From contig NZ_JAKRNU010000004.1 of assembly GCF_022346545.1 (NCBI RefSeq), positions 248,001-312,000 of the forward strand: a DNA stretch of 64,000 nucleotides, read 5' to 3'. The notes under the pieces are model-generated. The model had not been told where the DNA came from, did not search any database, and saw only the letters and a list, made by a program, of their open reading frames with translations. Below, piece by piece: positions 43,040 through 56,200 of this stretch. This DNA comes from Sporosarcina sp. ACRSM (GTDB lineage: Bacteria > Bacillota > Bacilli > Bacillales_A > Planococcaceae). Position numbers and translations under genes: made by a program. The stretch's first letter is position 1. Each line of letters starts with the position of its first letter.

Positions 43040-43384
43040 ATGCAACAAGCAAAAGCTACTGCCCGCACAGTCCGTATTGCTCCTCGCAAAGTCCGTTTGG
43101 TCGTTGATCTTATCCGGGGCAAGAAAATCGGTGAAGCTGTCGCGATTCTACGCCTGACGCCAAAAGCGGCATCTCCGGTTGTAGAAAAACTATTGAATTC
43201 AGCGATTGCAAATGCTGAACACAACTATGAAATGAACATCGAAGACCTAGTAGTAAGCGAAGTATTCGTTGACGAAGGTCCGACAATGAAACGTTTCCGT
43301 CCACGCGCACAAGGACGTGCAAGTGCAATCAACAAACGCACAAGCCACATTACAATCGTGGTATCAGAAAAGAAGGAGGGATAA
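43040..43384 (+). CDS. rplV: 50S ribosomal protein L22
   Basis: 114 aa. Starts [21 protein letters not shown]; the tunnel beta-hairpin [19 protein letters not shown] is present, where macrolide-resistance changes occur in other species; none is evident. Confidence 0.98.
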   Translation: MQQAKATARTVRIAPRKVRLVVDLIRGKKIGEAVAILRLTPKAASPVVEKLLNSAIANAEHNYEMNIEDLVVSEVFVDEGPTMKRFRPRAQGRASAINKRTSHITIVVSEKKEG

Positions 43385-43387
43385 TTC

Positions 43388-44047
43388 GTGGGTCAAAAAG
43401 TACATCCTAACGGTTTGCGGGTTGGTATCATCCGCGACTGGGAGTCGAAATGGTATGCTGAAAAAGACTATGCGACTCTTTTACATGAGGACTTAAAAAT
43501 CCGTGATTTCATCGAAAAACGTCTTGTAGATGCGTCTGTTTCCAAAGTTGAAATCGAACGTGCTGCAAAGCGTGTCAATATCACTATTCACACTGCGAAG
43601 CCAGGTATGGTTATCGGTAAAGGTGGTTCCGAGGTCGAAGCACTTCGTAAACAACTGAACGATATCACAGGCAAGCGTGTACACATCAACATCATCGAAA
43701 TCAAGCGTGCAGATCTTGATGCGAAACTAGTCGCAGAATCCATCGCACGTCAACTAGAAAGCCGTGTATCATTCCGTCGTGCACAGAAACAAGCGATTCA
43801 ACGTACAATCCGTTCTGGCGCGAAAGGTATCAAAACTCAAGTATCCGGACGTCTTGGCGGTGCAGACATCGCTCGTGCGGAACATTACAGTGAAGGAACT
43901 GTCCCTCTCCATACATTGCGTGCAGACATCGACTATGCACATGCAGAAGCAGACACAACTTATGGTAAGCTTGGCGTCAAAGTATGGATTTATCGTGGAG
44001 AAGTCCTTCCAGTGAAGAAGAAGAACTCTGAGGAAGGAGGCAACTAA
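43388..44047 (+). CDS. rpsC: 30S ribosomal protein S3
   Basis: 219 aa from GTG 43388 ([20 protein letters not shown]) behind AAGGAGGG, which is inside the end of rplV. The KH domain with [15 protein letters not shown] is visible, and [19 protein letters not shown] lies near the C-terminus. Confidence 0.98.
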   Translation: MGQKVHPNGLRVGIIRDWESKWYAEKDYATLLHEDLKIRDFIEKRLVDASVSKVEIERAAKRVNITIHTAKPGMVIGKGGSEVEALRKQLNDITGKRVHINIIEIKRADLDAKLVAESIARQLESRVSFRRAQKQAIQRTIRSGAKGIKTQVSGRLGGADIARAEHYSEGTVPLHTLRADIDYAHAEADTTYGKLGVKVWIYRGEVLPVKKKNSEEGGN

Positions 44048-44049
44048 TT

Positions 44050-44674
<625 letters not shown>

Positions 44675-44691
44675 TGAAGGAGGTTGCAGCC

Positions 44692-44955
44692 ATGACTGAG
44701 CGTAACCAGCGCAAAGTGTATACAGGCCGTGTCGTATCCGACAAAATGGATAAAACGATCACTGTATTGGTAGAAACACATAAGAAGCACGGTTTATATG
44801 GTAAACGTGTAAAATATTCTAAAAAATACAAGGCCCACGATGAACTGAATGAAGCGAAAATCGGTGATGTTGTCCGTATCATGGAAACTCGTCCATTGTC
44901 GGCAACAAAGCGTTTCCGTCTACTTGAAATCGTCGAAAAAGCGGTCATCATTTAA
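44692..44955 (+). CDS. rpsQ: 30S ribosomal protein S17
   Basis: 87 aa from ATG 44692 ([20 protein letters not shown]) behind AAGGAGGT; an upstream in-frame ATG at 44674 overlaps that site. Confidence 0.97.
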   Translation: MTERNQRKVYTGRVVSDKMDKTITVLVETHKKHGLYGKRVKYSKKYKAHDELNEAKIGDVVRIMETRPLSATKRFRLLEIVEKAVII

Positions 44956-44994
44956 TAACGTTCGGAGATATAAATCCGGGAGGAGGTAGCCTCA

Positions 44995-45363
44995 ATGATC
45001 CAACAGGAAAGTCGTATGAAAGTCGCCGACAACTCAGGCGCTCGTGAAGTTCTTACAATCAAAGTACTAGGTGGCACAGGCCGTAAGGTTGCTAATATCG
45101 GTGATGTAGTCGTTTGTACAGTGAAGAAAGCAACACCTGGTGGCGTTGTCAAAAAAGGTGACGTTGTCAAGGCTGTTATCGTTCGCACGAAAAGCGGCGT
45201 ACGTCGTAAAGACGGTTCTTACATCACATTCGATGAAAACGCATGTGTTATCATCCGTGACGACAAGAGCCCACGTGGAACACGTATTTTCGGACCAGTT
45301 GCCCGCGAACTACGCGACAGCAACTTCATGAAAATCATTTCCCTAGCTCCAGAAGTTCTTTAA
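44995..45363 (+). CDS. rplN: 50S ribosomal protein L14
   Basis: 122 aa, [19 protein letters not shown] at the start. [28 protein letters not shown] is the family core. First gene of the spc-type group. Confidence 0.98.
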   Translation: MIQQESRMKVADNSGAREVLTIKVLGGTGRKVANIGDVVVCTVKKATPGGVVKKGDVVKAVIVRTKSGVRRKDGSYITFDENACVIIRDDKSPRGTRIFGPVARELRDSNFMKIISLAPEVL

Positions 45364-45399
45364 TCCACATGACAGTGCCAATCAAGGAGGTGCGACAGA

Positions 45400-45711
45400 A
45401 TGCATGTTAAAAAAGGCGATAAAGTTATGGTAATCACAGGTAAAGACAAAGGTAAAACAGGCGTGATCCTAACTGCTTACCCTAAAAAGGACCGTGTGCT
45501 TGTTGAAGGTGTCAACATCGTCAAGAAACATACGAAACCAAATCAGGATAATCCCCAAGGCGGTATCGTAAGCCAAGAGGCATCTATCCATGTATCAAAT
45601 GTCATGGTGATCGATCCTAAGACAGGCGAGCCGACTCGTGTAGGATACAAGATCGAAGATGGCAAAAAAATTCGTGTTGCTAAAAAATCCGGTGAAAACC
45701 TGGACAAATAA
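45400..45711 (+). CDS. rplX: 50S ribosomal protein L24
   Basis: 103 aa. The N-terminal KOW motif [19 protein letters not shown] is clear. It initiates 50S assembly in characterised bacteria. Confidence 0.98.
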   Translation: MHVKKGDKVMVITGKDKGKTGVILTAYPKKDRVLVEGVNIVKKHTKPNQDNPQGGIVSQEASIHVSNVMVIDPKTGEPTRVGYKIEDGKKIRVAKKSGENLDK

Positions 45712-45737
45712 GTGACGAATGAAAGGAGGTCCACTAG

Positions 45738-46277
45738 ATGAGCCGTTTAAAAGAAAAGTTCAATAAAGAAATCACACCTGCTCTTATGAGCAAGTTTGAA
45801 TATACATCTGTAATGCAAGTCCCTAAAGTGGAGAAAATCGTCATCAACATGGGTGTTGGCGATGCTGTACAAAACACGAAAGCACTCGATGCGGCAGTGG
45901 AAGATCTAACAATCATTTCCGGTCAAAAACCGGTTGTTACAAAAGCGAAAAAATCAATCGCAGGATTCCGTCTCCGTGAAGGTATGCCTATCGGAACGAA
46001 AGTTACACTACGCGGTGAGCGTATGTATGAATTCCTAGATAAACTAATCTCGGTTTCATTACCTCGTGTACGTGACTTCCGTGGTGTTTCTAAAAAAGCA
46101 TTCGATGGTCGCGGTAACTACACACTTGGTGTGAAGGAACAACTTATTTTCCCTGAAATCGACTACGATAAAGTTTCTAAAATTCGCGGTATGGATATCG
46201 TCATCGTTACGACTGCAAACTCTGATGAAGAAGCACGTGAGTTACTAACGCAGTTCGGCATGCCGTTCCAAAAGTAA
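45738..46277 (+). CDS. rplE: 50S ribosomal protein L5
   Basis: 179 aa. It binds 5S rRNA. Signature [19 protein letters not shown] near residue 30 and [21 protein letters not shown] near residue 85. Confidence 0.98.
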   Translation: MSRLKEKFNKEITPALMSKFEYTSVMQVPKVEKIVINMGVGDAVQNTKALDAAVEDLTIISGQKPVVTKAKKSIAGFRLREGMPIGTKVTLRGERMYEFLDKLISVSLPRVRDFRGVSKKAFDGRGNYTLGVKEQLIFPEIDYDKVSKIRGMDIVIVTTANSDEEARELLTQFGMPFQK

Positions 46278-46281
46278 ATAA

Positions 46282-46482
<201 letters not shown>

Positions 46483-46512
46483 TCCCCTAAATTTGGGAAG
46501 GAGGTAAATGGA

Positions 46513-46911
46513 ATGACAATGAGTGATCCGATTGCAGATATGCTTACACGCATCCGTAACGCGAACATGGTTCGTCACGAGAAGCTTGAAGTACCTGCTT
46601 CAAACATGAAAAAACAAATCGCAGAAATCTTGAAACGTGAAGGTTTCGTTCGCGATGTTGAATACGTGGAAGATAACAAACAAGGTATCATCCGTATTTT
46701 CCTTAAATATGGTCAAGACAACGAGCGTGTTATCACAGGTCTTAAACGTATTTCAAAACCAGGTCTTCGCGTTTACGCTAAAACGAACGAAGTGCCTAAA
46801 GTTTTGAACGGTCTTGGCATAGCCCTCGTTTCCACATCAAACGGTGTTTTGACTGACAAGGAAGCACGCGCTAAACAAGTAGGCGGAGAAGTAGTCGCAT
46901 ACGTCTGGTAA
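46513..46911 (+). CDS. rpsH: 30S ribosomal protein S8
   Basis: 132 aa (ATG 46519 also possible, giving [16 protein letters not shown]). The C-terminal signature [20 protein letters not shown] is present. Confidence 0.98.
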   Translation: MTMSDPIADMLTRIRNANMVRHEKLEVPASNMKKQIAEILKREGFVRDVEYVEDNKQGIIRIFLKYGQDNERVITGLKRISKPGLRVYAKTNEVPKVLNGLGIALVSTSNGVLTDKEARAKQVGGEVVAYVW

Positions 46912-46941
46912 TTTGTAACAAATGAATGGAGGTGCAATTGA

Positions 46942-47481
46942 ATGTCCCGTATTGGCAAAAAGCCGATTGAGGTACCTGAAAACGTGACGGTTACAGTTTC
47001 TGCTGATAACTTCGTCACTGTTAAAGGTCCGAAAGGCGAACTTACTAACACATTTAACTCGGATATTAAAATCGAGCAGGAGGGGAATGTGATCACTTTG
47101 GTCCGTCCTTCTGATTCCAAAGAACACCGTTCCATTCATGGAACAACACGTTCACTTCTCGATAATATGGTAACAGGCGTTTCAAAAGGTTTTGAACGTA
47201 CACTTGAACTTGTTGGGGTAGGTTACCGTGCACAACTTCAAGGTAAGAAACTTGTATTGAACGTAGGTTATTCTCACCCGGTCGAATTCACTCCAGAAGA
47301 AGGAGTAGAAGTTGAAGTACCTGCGAACACAAAAGTGATCGTGCGTGGTATCAACAAAGAACGTGTAGGTGCACTTGCATCTAACATCCGACAAGTACGT
47401 CCACCAGAGCCATACAAAGGCAAAGGGATTCGCTACGAAGGCGAACAAGTACGTCGTAAAGAAGGTAAAACAGGTAAATAA
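46942..47481 (+). CDS. rplF: 50S ribosomal protein L6
   Basis: 179 aa with the duplicated L6 fold; the signature [22 protein letters not shown] lies near the C-terminus. Confidence 0.98.
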   Translation: MSRIGKKPIEVPENVTVTVSADNFVTVKGPKGELTNTFNSDIKIEQEGNVITLVRPSDSKEHRSIHGTTRSLLDNMVTGVSKGFERTLELVGVGYRAQLQGKKLVLNVGYSHPVEFTPEEGVEVEVPANTKVIVRGINKERVGALASNIRQVRPPEPYKGKGIRYEGEQVRRKEGKTGK

Positions 47482-47515
47482 TGCCGCTTAAGGCATCCCG
47501 GAAGGAGTGACCACG

Positions 47516-47878
47516 ATGATTACGAAACAAGATAAAAACGCTACTCGTAAAAAACGCCATGCGCGTGTTCGTACGAAAATCAGCGGAACTGCAGCTCGTC
47601 CACGTCTAAACGTATTCCGTTCAAACAAGCACATCTATGCTCAATTGATCGATGATGCGAATGCCGTAACGATCGCAAGTGCTTCTACAATGGATACGGA
47701 TTTCAACTTCGAATCCAAAGCAGACACTGCAGCTGCAGCAAAAGTCGGCGAGATGATCGCGAAAAAAGCTGTTGAAAAAGACGTCAAGTCAGTTGTATTC
47801 GACCGTGGCGGTTATCTATTTCACGGCCGTGTAAAAGCCCTTGCGGACGCAGCACGTGAAAACGGTCTGGAATTTTAA
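47516..47878 (+). CDS. rplR: 50S ribosomal protein L18
   Basis: 120 aa from ATG 47516 ([22 protein letters not shown]), 7 nt after AAGGAGTG and equal in length to B. subtilis. It binds 5S rRNA. Confidence 0.97.
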   Translation: MITKQDKNATRKKRHARVRTKISGTAARPRLNVFRSNKHIYAQLIDDANAVTIASASTMDTDFNFESKADTAAAAKVGEMIAKKAVEKDVKSVVFDRGGYLFHGRVKALADAARENGLEF

Positions 47879-47900
47879 TTAAGAAGGAGGGACATATTTC

Positions 47901-48401
47901 ATGCGTCGTAATGATCAAAATAAAAGTGAATTCGAAGAGCGCGTAGTGACGATCAATCGCGTTGCGAAAGTTGTGAAAGGTGGACGTCGTTTCCGCTTCA
48001 CTGCTCTCGTCGTTGTCGGAGACAAAAATGGTCGTGTCGGTTTCGGTACTGGGAAAGCACAAGAAGTTCCAGATGCGATCCGTAAAGCAATCGAAGATGC
48101 GAAGAAGAATTTGATCGTTGTACCAATGGTCAGCGGAACAACTCCACACGAAGTACTTGGACGTTTTGGTGCAGGTCAAATCCTTATCAAACCAGCTGCT
48201 CCTGGTACAGGAGTTATTGCGGGAGGACCAGTTCGTGCGGTACTTGAACTTGCAGGTATCACGGATATCCTTTCTAAATCCCTCGGATCAAGCACACCAA
48301 TCAACATGGTTCGTGCAACAATCGAAGGATTGAAGAGTTTGAAACGCGCTGAAGATGTAGCTAAATTGCGCGGTAAATCCGTAGAAGAACTGCTAGGTTA
48401 A
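47901..48401 (+). CDS. rpsE: 30S ribosomal protein S5
   Basis: 166 aa. The dsRNA-binding-like N-terminal part [23 protein letters not shown] carries the wild-type sequence at the usual spectinomycin loop region. Confidence 0.98.
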   Translation: MRRNDQNKSEFEERVVTINRVAKVVKGGRRFRFTALVVVGDKNGRVGFGTGKAQEVPDAIRKAIEDAKKNLIVVPMVSGTTPHEVLGRFGAGQILIKPAAPGTGVIAGGPVRAVLELAGITDILSKSLGSSTPINMVRATIEGLKSLKRAEDVAKLRGKSVEELLG

Positions 48402-48414
48402 GGGGGGAAACACA

Positions 48415-48597
48415 ATGGCGAACAAACTGGAAATCACCCTTACTAAAAGTGTGATCGGCGCTAAGCCGGCACAACGTAAAACAGTTGAAGCACTTGGACT
48501 ACGTAAATTGAATCAGACAGTTGAACACCAAGATAATGTTGCAATCCGCGGCATGATCAACAAAGTGAGCCATCTGGTTACAGTTAACGAACAATAA
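48415..48597 (+). CDS. rpmD: 50S ribosomal protein L30
   Basis: 60 aa, [20 protein letters not shown]; family signature [16 protein letters not shown]. Confidence 0.97.
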   Translation: MANKLEITLTKSVIGAKPAQRKTVEALGLRKLNQTVEHQDNVAIRGMINKVSHLVTVNEQ

Positions 48598-48629
48598 TAG
48601 CAATTTTTGAATAAGGAGGTGCCAATGAG

Positions 48630-49069
48630 ATGAAATTACACACAATGAAACCAGCAGAAGGTGCTCGTAAACAACGCAAACGTGTTGGACGCGGAACTGG
48701 TTCTGGCCATGGTAAAACTTCCGGTAGAGGTCATGATGGTCAAAACTCACGTTCTGGCGGCGGTGTACGTCTTGGATTCGAGGGTGGTCAAATTCCACTT
48801 TTCCAACGACTTCCTAAACGTGGATTTACGAACATTAACCGTAAGGAATATGCAATCGTAAACCTTGATACACTAAACCGTTTTGAAGAAGGTACTGAAG
48901 TAACACCTGAATTGCTAATTGAAACTGGTGTCGTGAGCAACGCTAAATCCGGAATTAAGATTCTTGGTAACGGAACTCTTGAGAAAAAGATTACTGTCAA
49001 AGCTCACAAATTCTCCGCTTCTGCGAAGGAAGCAATTGAGAAAGCGGGCGGGCAAACCGAGGTGGTTTA

Positions 49070-49070
<1 letters not shown>
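48630..49070 (+). CDS. rplO: 50S ribosomal protein L15
   Basis: 146 aa, [20 protein letters not shown] then the glycine-rich stretch [20 protein letters not shown]. Its stop overlaps the secY ATG by one base. Confidence 0.98.
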
Positions 49071-51038
<1,968 letters not shown>

Positions 51039-51093
51039 GCCTTTTCGGGCATAGATAATATTTGCCTTTTTTGGGTAGTATAGTATTGCTGCA

Positions 51094-51412
51094 CGGAAAG
51101 AACGTTTCAACGAGCTGCAAAAGCATATGATGCCCGGTATAGGAACTGATCGGAGTTCAGCGGGCGTAAAGTTCCAATTCTTATGAAATGCATACTTCTC
51201 TATTTGCTGTTAGTATGTATTTTGTAGAAGGAACTGAATAACGCAACTGGGAACTCATCCACGGCAATCTGGACAGTCGTATCCATTCCGGCGCGATTTT
51301 CCGCAACAAGTAGTCGGGGACTGACTAAAGGGAAACGAAATGTGACAGACGTCTTTCAAACATCACTCATGCAATCCGGACATATGTTGAAGGAAGCTTT
51401 AACGGCGACTGA
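51094..51412 (+). pseudogene. map: Decayed methionine aminopeptidase gene (map remnant)
   Basis: No intact frame exists between adk and infA, but three in-order fragments match MetAP. Fragment one (frame from 51112) reads ELQKHMMPGIGT, compare E-L-K-K-H-I-K-P-G-I-S-T. Fragment two (from 51245) reads NWELIHG, compare N-E-E-L-V-H-G. Fragment three (from 51347) reads RRLSNITHAIRTYVE, compare E-R-L-S-N-I-S-H-A-I-Q-T-Y-V-E. Stops and deletions separate them, and the catalytic His/Asp/Glu region after fragment three is gone. An intact MetAP should exist elsewhere, since the activity is essential. The remaining sequence now acts as the infA leader. Confidence 0.85.
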
Positions 51413-51465
51413 TGCCGCTCGATGGTGAGAACCTTTATTGGATATATAGAAGGGAGACAGGATTG

Positions 51466-51684
51466 ATGGCGAAAGACGATGTAATTGAAGTTGAAGGAAC
51501 TGTAGTCGAAACGTTGCCAAACGCGATGTTCAAAGTAGAGCTGGAGAACGGCCATACGATTCTTGCGCATGTATCCGGCAAAATTCGTATGCACTTTATC
51601 CGCATCCTGCCTGGCGACAAAGTGACAATGGAACTTTCACCTTATGATTTGACGCGTGGTCGTATCACATACCGTTTTAAATAA
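51466..51684 (+). CDS. infA: Translation initiation factor IF-1
   Basis: 72 aa from ATG 51466 ([20 protein letters not shown]) behind GAAGGGAGA; nearly identical to the B. subtilis protein. It is an S1/OB-fold protein that blocks the A site during initiation. The in-frame extension upstream enters the map remnant. Confidence 0.98.
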   Translation: MAKDDVIEVEGTVVETLPNAMFKVELENGHTILAHVSGKIRMHFIRILPGDKVTMELSPYDLTRGRITYRFK

Positions 51685-51722
51685 ACTTTTGCACTCCGGA
51701 ATATTGAAGGAGGTTGGGTAAG

Positions 51723-51836
51723 ATGAAAGTAAGACCATCTGTAAAACCGATCTGCGAAAAATGTAAAATTATTCGCAGACGCGGCCGTGTAATGGTAATC
51801 TGTGAAAATCCAAAACATAAACAAAGACAAGGCTAA
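51723..51836 (+). CDS. rpmJ: 50S ribosomal protein L36
   Basis: 37 aa, starting [19 protein letters not shown] and ending KHKQRQG. The C-C-C-H zinc ligands mark the zinc form. It lies behind AAGGAGG. Confidence 0.97.
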   Translation: MKVRPSVKPICEKCKIIRRRGRVMVICENPKHKQRQG

Positions 51837-51860
51837 TTCTGAAGGAGGTGCACAATCTAT

Positions 51861-52226
51861 ATGGCACGTATTGCTGGTGTAGACGTTCCGCGCGATAAGC
51901 GCGTTGTAATTTCTTTAACTTACATTTACGGAATCGGAAAAACAACTGCTCAAAAAGTATTAGTTGCAGCTGGAGTATCTGAAGAAACTCGCGTTCGTGA
52001 TCTTACGGATGTTGAACTTGATAAAATCCGTGAAGAGATTGACGGATTGAAAGTTGAAGGGGATCTTCGCCGTGAAACTTCACTTAACATTAAACGTTTG
52101 ATGGAAATCGGAAGCTTCCGTGGTATCCGTCACCGCCGTGGCTTGCCTGTTCGTGGTCAAAACACGAAAAACAATGCCCGTACTCGTAAAGGTCCTAAAC
52201 GGACAGTAGCGAACAAGAAAAAATAA
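51861..52226 (+). CDS. rpsM: 30S ribosomal protein S13
   Basis: 121 aa, [20 protein letters not shown]; the basic C-terminal tail [15 protein letters not shown] reaches the P-site tRNA. Confidence 0.98.
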   Translation: MARIAGVDVPRDKRVVISLTYIYGIGKTTAQKVLVAAGVSEETRVRDLTDVELDKIREEIDGLKVEGDLRRETSLNIKRLMEIGSFRGIRHRRGLPVRGQNTKNNARTRKGPKRTVANKKK

Positions 52227-52233
52227 TAGGTAA

Positions 52234-52641
<408 letters not shown>

Positions 52642-52777
52642 TGGCTTGTGCTCCATTTGATTGAGAAACACAATTTTTGTCAAAAATGAATTGTGCGATT
52701 GCAATTTGCCGTCTGTAACAAATCGATTTCAATATGGAACGGCCAAACCATTCGACGTTTTGAAGGAGGGTAAGTAA

Positions 52778-53722
52778 ATGATCGAGATTGAGAAACCGAA
52801 GATTGAAACAGTTATGATCAGCGAAGATTCCAAGTTCGGTAAGTTTATCATCGAACCACTTGAGCGTGGATACGGAAACACTTTAGGGAATTCTCTACGC
52901 CGTATTCTTCTATCTTCATTGCCTGGAGCAGCTGTAACATCTATTCAAATTGATGGAGTACTTCATGAGTTTTCAACAATTGAAGGCGTCGTTGAAGACG
53001 TTGCGACAATTATTTTGAACGTGAAGCAACTAGCTCTCAAAATCTATTCAGATGAAGAAAAAGTAATTGAGATAGACGTGAAAGGCGAAGGGACAGTAAC
53101 GGCTGCGGATATCACACATGATAGTGACGTAGAAGTATTGAATCCGGAACTACCTATTGCCACCCTTGGTAAAAACGGACACTTACGCATGCGGATGTAT
53201 GCTGTACGTGGTCGAGGTTATGCACCTTCTGATCAGAACAAACGTGAGGATCTTGCGATTGGTGTTATTCCGATTGACTCTATTTACACTCCAGTTACAC
53301 GCGTTAACTTCCAAGTGGAAAACACTCGTGTTGGTCAATTAACAAATTTTGATAAGTTAACACTTGATATTGGGACAGATGGTAGTATCGGTCCAAAAGA
53401 AGCTGTTTCACTTGGGGCAAAAATCCTGATGGAACACTTGAACATTTTTGTCGGCATGACAGACGAAGCACAAACTGCAGAAATCATGGTGGAAAAAGAG
53501 GAAGACCAAAAAGAGAAAGTCCTTGAGATGACGATTGAGGAACTAGACCTTTCGGTTCGATCTTATAACTGCTTGAAACGTGCAGGCATCAATACGGTAC
53601 TCGAACTTGCGAACAAGTCTGAGGAAGAAATGATGAAAGTGCGAAATCTTGGCCGCAAATCACTTGAAGAAGTGAAGGCGAAGTTGGACGAGCTTAACTT
53701 AGAGTTACGCACGGAAGATTGA
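52778..53722 (+). CDS. rpoA: DNA-directed RNA polymerase subunit alpha
   Basis: 314 aa. It has an N-terminal dimerisation domain ([22 protein letters not shown]) and a C-terminal domain after a linker ([23 protein letters not shown]) that contacts UP elements and activators. Confidence 0.98.
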   Translation: MIEIEKPKIETVMISEDSKFGKFIIEPLERGYGNTLGNSLRRILLSSLPGAAVTSIQIDGVLHEFSTIEGVVEDVATIILNVKQLALKIYSDEEKVIEIDVKGEGTVTAADITHDSDVEVLNPELPIATLGKNGHLRMRMYAVRGRGYAPSDQNKREDLAIGVIPIDSIYTPVTRVNFQVENTRVGQLTNFDKLTLDIGTDGSIGPKEAVSLGAKILMEHLNIFVGMTDEAQTAEIMVEKEEDQKEKVLEMTIEELDLSVRSYNCLKRAGINTVLELANKSEEEMMKVRNLGRKSLEEVKAKLDELNLELRTED

Positions 53723-53755
53723 GCTGATTTTATAGATTGAAGGAGGGAAACTTCT

Positions 53756-54136
53756 ATGGGATACAGAAAACTTGGACGTACAAGTTCACAACGTAAAGCG
53801 ATGCTTCGCGACTTAGCGACAGACCTTATCGTACATGAGCGTATTCAAACAACAGAAGCGCGTGCGAAAGAATTGCGTTCAGTTGTTGAGAAGATGATCA
53901 CGCTTGGAAAGCGCGGGGACTTGCATGCACGTCGTCAAGTGGCACAATTCATCCGTCGTGAACTCGTTACGACTACGGACGAAGAAGGCAACGAGAAAGA
54001 AATCTTTGCAATCCAAAAATTGTTTGATAACGTTGCTCCACGCTACGCTGAGCGTCAAGGTGGATACACACGTATCATGAAAATGGGACCTCGTCGCGGT
54101 GACGGTGCACCTGTCGTCGTAATTGAACTTGTTTAA
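53756..54136 (+). CDS. rplQ: 50S ribosomal protein L17
   Basis: 126 aa, [20 protein letters not shown]; last ribosomal gene of the alpha group. Its stop codon is inside the left arm of a 20-bp hairpin. Confidence 0.98.
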   Translation: MGYRKLGRTSSQRKAMLRDLATDLIVHERIQTTEARAKELRSVVEKMITLGKRGDLHARRQVAQFIRRELVTTTDEEGNEKEIFAIQKLFDNVAPRYAERQGGYTRIMKMGPRRGDGAPVVVIELV

Positions 54137-54178
54137 TTTTATGTAGCAGGGGACGAACCCCCTGCTACATAAAATTAA
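54133..54178. terminator. Perfect 20-bp hairpin overlapping the rplQ stop codon
   Basis: Arms 54133-54152 and 54159-54178 are exact reverse complements with a 6-nt loop. No T-run follows. The left arm includes the rplQ TAA. Confidence 0.65.
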
Positions 54179-54235
54179 GGTCTCCGGTGGTTGATTCACA
54201 ATGTGGATCTAGACCGAGGCATAATTGCTTTCTTC

Positions 54236-54262
54236 AAGGGGTGCGGTTATGGCACCCCTTTT
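54236..54262 (+). terminator. Rho-independent terminator
   Basis: AAGGGGTGC (54236-54244) pairs perfectly with GCACCCCTT (54252-54260), then TTTTG. It comes about 60 bp after the previous hairpin. Confidence 0.85.
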
Positions 54263-54335
54263 GTACTATGATTTATACGACAACTTGAAAAGCTGAGTGT
54301 GATGATCGGCGGTTTTCCCGTCAGGTCTAGCTCTA

Positions 54336-54422
54336 CGTACCTCATCCGCTGTGCCGGATTGAGCACCCGGCATCAGATATAGATATGAGCGCATTTCTTT
54401 GGATGAGGTGCGCGCTTTTTTT
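54336..54422 (+). promoter_or_regulatory. Attenuator-like leader of ecfA1
   Basis: A terminator stem GAGCGCA (54387-54393) with TGCGCGC (54409-54415) is followed by seven Ts. An upstream segment, 54336-54347, can pair over 12 bp (11 Watson-Crick plus one G-U) with 54401-54412, which holds the terminator loop and the start of its right arm, so the two cannot form together. A 6-bp TGCCGG/CCGGCA hairpin (54352-54357, 54367-54372) sits between. No known riboswitch class was recognised, and no clear promoter lies just upstream. Confidence 0.6.
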
Positions 54423-54503
54423 ATTTACAATCAAGGATTCCTTGCTATTATGCAAGGGATCTTTCGTAGTATACATACCCTTATATAGCCGGAGGTGGGA
54501 GGC

Positions 54504-55349
54504 ATGAAAGAAATCCTGTCGTTGGATGGTGTATCTTATTCTTATCAGTTGGATGGCGGGGAATCGAAAAAGGCTGTGGACGATGTATCCTTCACCGTGC
54601 ACGACGGTGAATGGATTGCGATTGTTGGCCATAACGGTTCGGGCAAATCGACACTGGCGAAATTGATGATCGGTTTATTGTTTCCGGAACAAGGGAATGT
54701 CAATCTGTTCCTTGAAAGGCTTACACAGGAGAATTTATGGGAGCTTCGTTCGCGGATGGGGATTGTATTTCAAAACCCGGATAATCAGTTTGTCGGTTCA
54801 ACCGTCCAGGATGATGTCGCTTTTTCATTGGAAAACAACGGCGTCCCTTTTGAGGAAATGGTGACCCGTGTCCATGATGCGCTTGCGCAAGTTAAAATGA
54901 GTGACTTCCTCGATCAGGAGCCTCACCACCTCTCAGGTGGACAGAAGCAACGCGTCGCTATTGCGGGTGCACTTGCCTTGCAGCCACAATTGCTGATTTT
55001 GGATGAAGCAACCTCCATGCTCGATCCACAAGGACGTGATGAGGTCATCCGAGTCGTTGCGGACTTGAAACGAAAGACGGGCTTGACGGTCATTTCCATT
55101 ACCCATGATCTTGAAGAAGTTTTACTGGCGGATCGCATCATTGTGATGAACCAAGGAAAGGTGCTCACCATTGGCACTCCAGTACAAGTTTTTGCACGGG
55201 GCAAAGAATTGGAAGCGATCGGTCTCGATTTGCCATTTGCTTTGAAAGTGTCCGGGTTGTTGCGGGAATATGGGATGGCATTTGACGGTGAGCATATGAC
55301 AGAAGAAGAGTTGGTGAATGAGCTATGGACATCTCACTTCAGCAAGTAG
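54504..55349 (+). CDS. ecfA1: ECF transporter ATPase EcfA1
   Basis: One of two ATPases of the energy-coupling module that powers vitamin S-components such as BioY. 281 aa from ATG 54504 behind GGAGGTGGGAGG. Walker A GHNGSGKST, Q-loop region FQNPDNQFVG, signature LSGGQKQRVAIAGALA and Walker B LLILDEATSMLDP are intact. Its end overlaps ecfA2 by 25 bp. Confidence 0.96.
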   Translation: MKEILSLDGVSYSYQLDGGESKKAVDDVSFTVHDGEWIAIVGHNGSGKSTLAKLMIGLLFPEQGNVNLFLERLTQENLWELRSRMGIVFQNPDNQFVGSTVQDDVAFSLENNGVPFEEMVTRVHDALAQVKMSDFLDQEPHHLSGGQKQRVAIAGALALQPQLLILDEATSMLDPQGRDEVIRVVADLKRKTGLTVISITHDLEEVLLADRIIVMNQGKVLTIGTPVQVFARGKELEAIGLDLPFALKVSGLLREYGMAFDGEHMTEEELVNELWTSHFSK

Positions 55350-56200
55350 GGTACTTATACGGAAAAGATACGCCTTTTGAGAAAAGGGCATTAGAAGGTG
55401 TAGATGCCACGATCCGTTCGGGCTCCTATGCTGCGATCATCGGTCATACCGGTTCAGGGAAGTCGACCTTGCTGATGCATTTGAATGGCTTATTGAAGCC
55501 TTCAGAAGGGAAGATTCGAATTGGCGATACGGTGATTTCTGCCGAAACGAAAGCGAAAGGCTTGAAAGATGTCCGTCGTCATGTCGGTATCGTCTTTCAG
55601 TTTCCTGAGCACCAGCTATTCGAGGAGACGGTGGAAAAGGATATCATGTTCGGGCCGATGAACTTCGGCGTACCTGAGGAAGAAGCGAGGCGTCGTGCGC
55701 ATGAGTTGATTGAGCTGTTAGGTTTGCCGCCAGAAGTCGCACAGAAGTCGCCATTCGATCTTTCTGGCGGGCAAATGCGACGCGTTGCTATTGCGGGCGT
55801 ACTGGCGTTCAAGCCATCTGTTCTCGTCTTGGATGAGCCGACTGCCGGACTGGATCCAAGGGGACGGCAGGAGATCATGGATCTCTTCCATCGTTTACAT
55901 GTGGAAGAGGGTCTGACGACTATTCTGGTAACACATAGCATGGAGGATGCTGCCCGTTATGCGGATCATATCATCGTGATGCATGGCGGCCGCTCTGTGA
56001 TGTCTGGGACGCCCCAGGAAGTGTTTGGGGATGAGGACAAGCTTTCCACTTACAGACTCGGTCTACCGCGTTCTGTGAGATTCCAGCGCGATATAGAGAA
56101 GCTGATCGGACGTCCGCTCCCAAGCCTGGCGTTGACAGAAGAGCAACTTGCACAAGCGATCGTTCAGGCTGCCTCGGAAGGGGAGGACCGTCCATGTTAG
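55325..56200 (+). CDS. ecfA2: ECF transporter ATPase EcfA2
   Basis: 291 aa, starting MDISLQQVGYLYGKDTPFEK. Walker A GHTGSGKST, FQFPEHQLFEETVEKDI, signature DLSGGQMRRVAIAGVLA and Walker B VLVLDEPTAGLDP. The FPEHQLFE segment is the EcfA2-type version. It overlaps ecfT by 7 bp. Confidence 0.96.
   Translation: MDISLQQVGYLYGKDTPFEKRALEGVDATIRSGSYAAIIGHTGSGKSTLLMHLNGLLKPSEGKIRIGDTVISAETKAKGLKDVRRHVGIVFQFPEHQLFEETVEKDIMFGPMNFGVPEEEARRRAHELIELLGLPPEVAQKSPFDLSGGQMRRVAIAGVLAFKPSVLVLDEPTAGLDPRGRQEIMDLFHRLHVEEGLTTILVTHSMEDAARYADHIIVMHGGRSVMSGTPQEVFGDEDKLSTYRLGLPRSVRFQRDIEKLIGRPLPSLALTEEQLAQAIVQAASEGEDRPC

Noticed and set aside
51039..51080. Possible terminator after adk
   Set aside because: A short GGCA/TGCC-type stem before six Ts can be drawn, but pairing is weak, and infA would then need a promoter that I could not identify.
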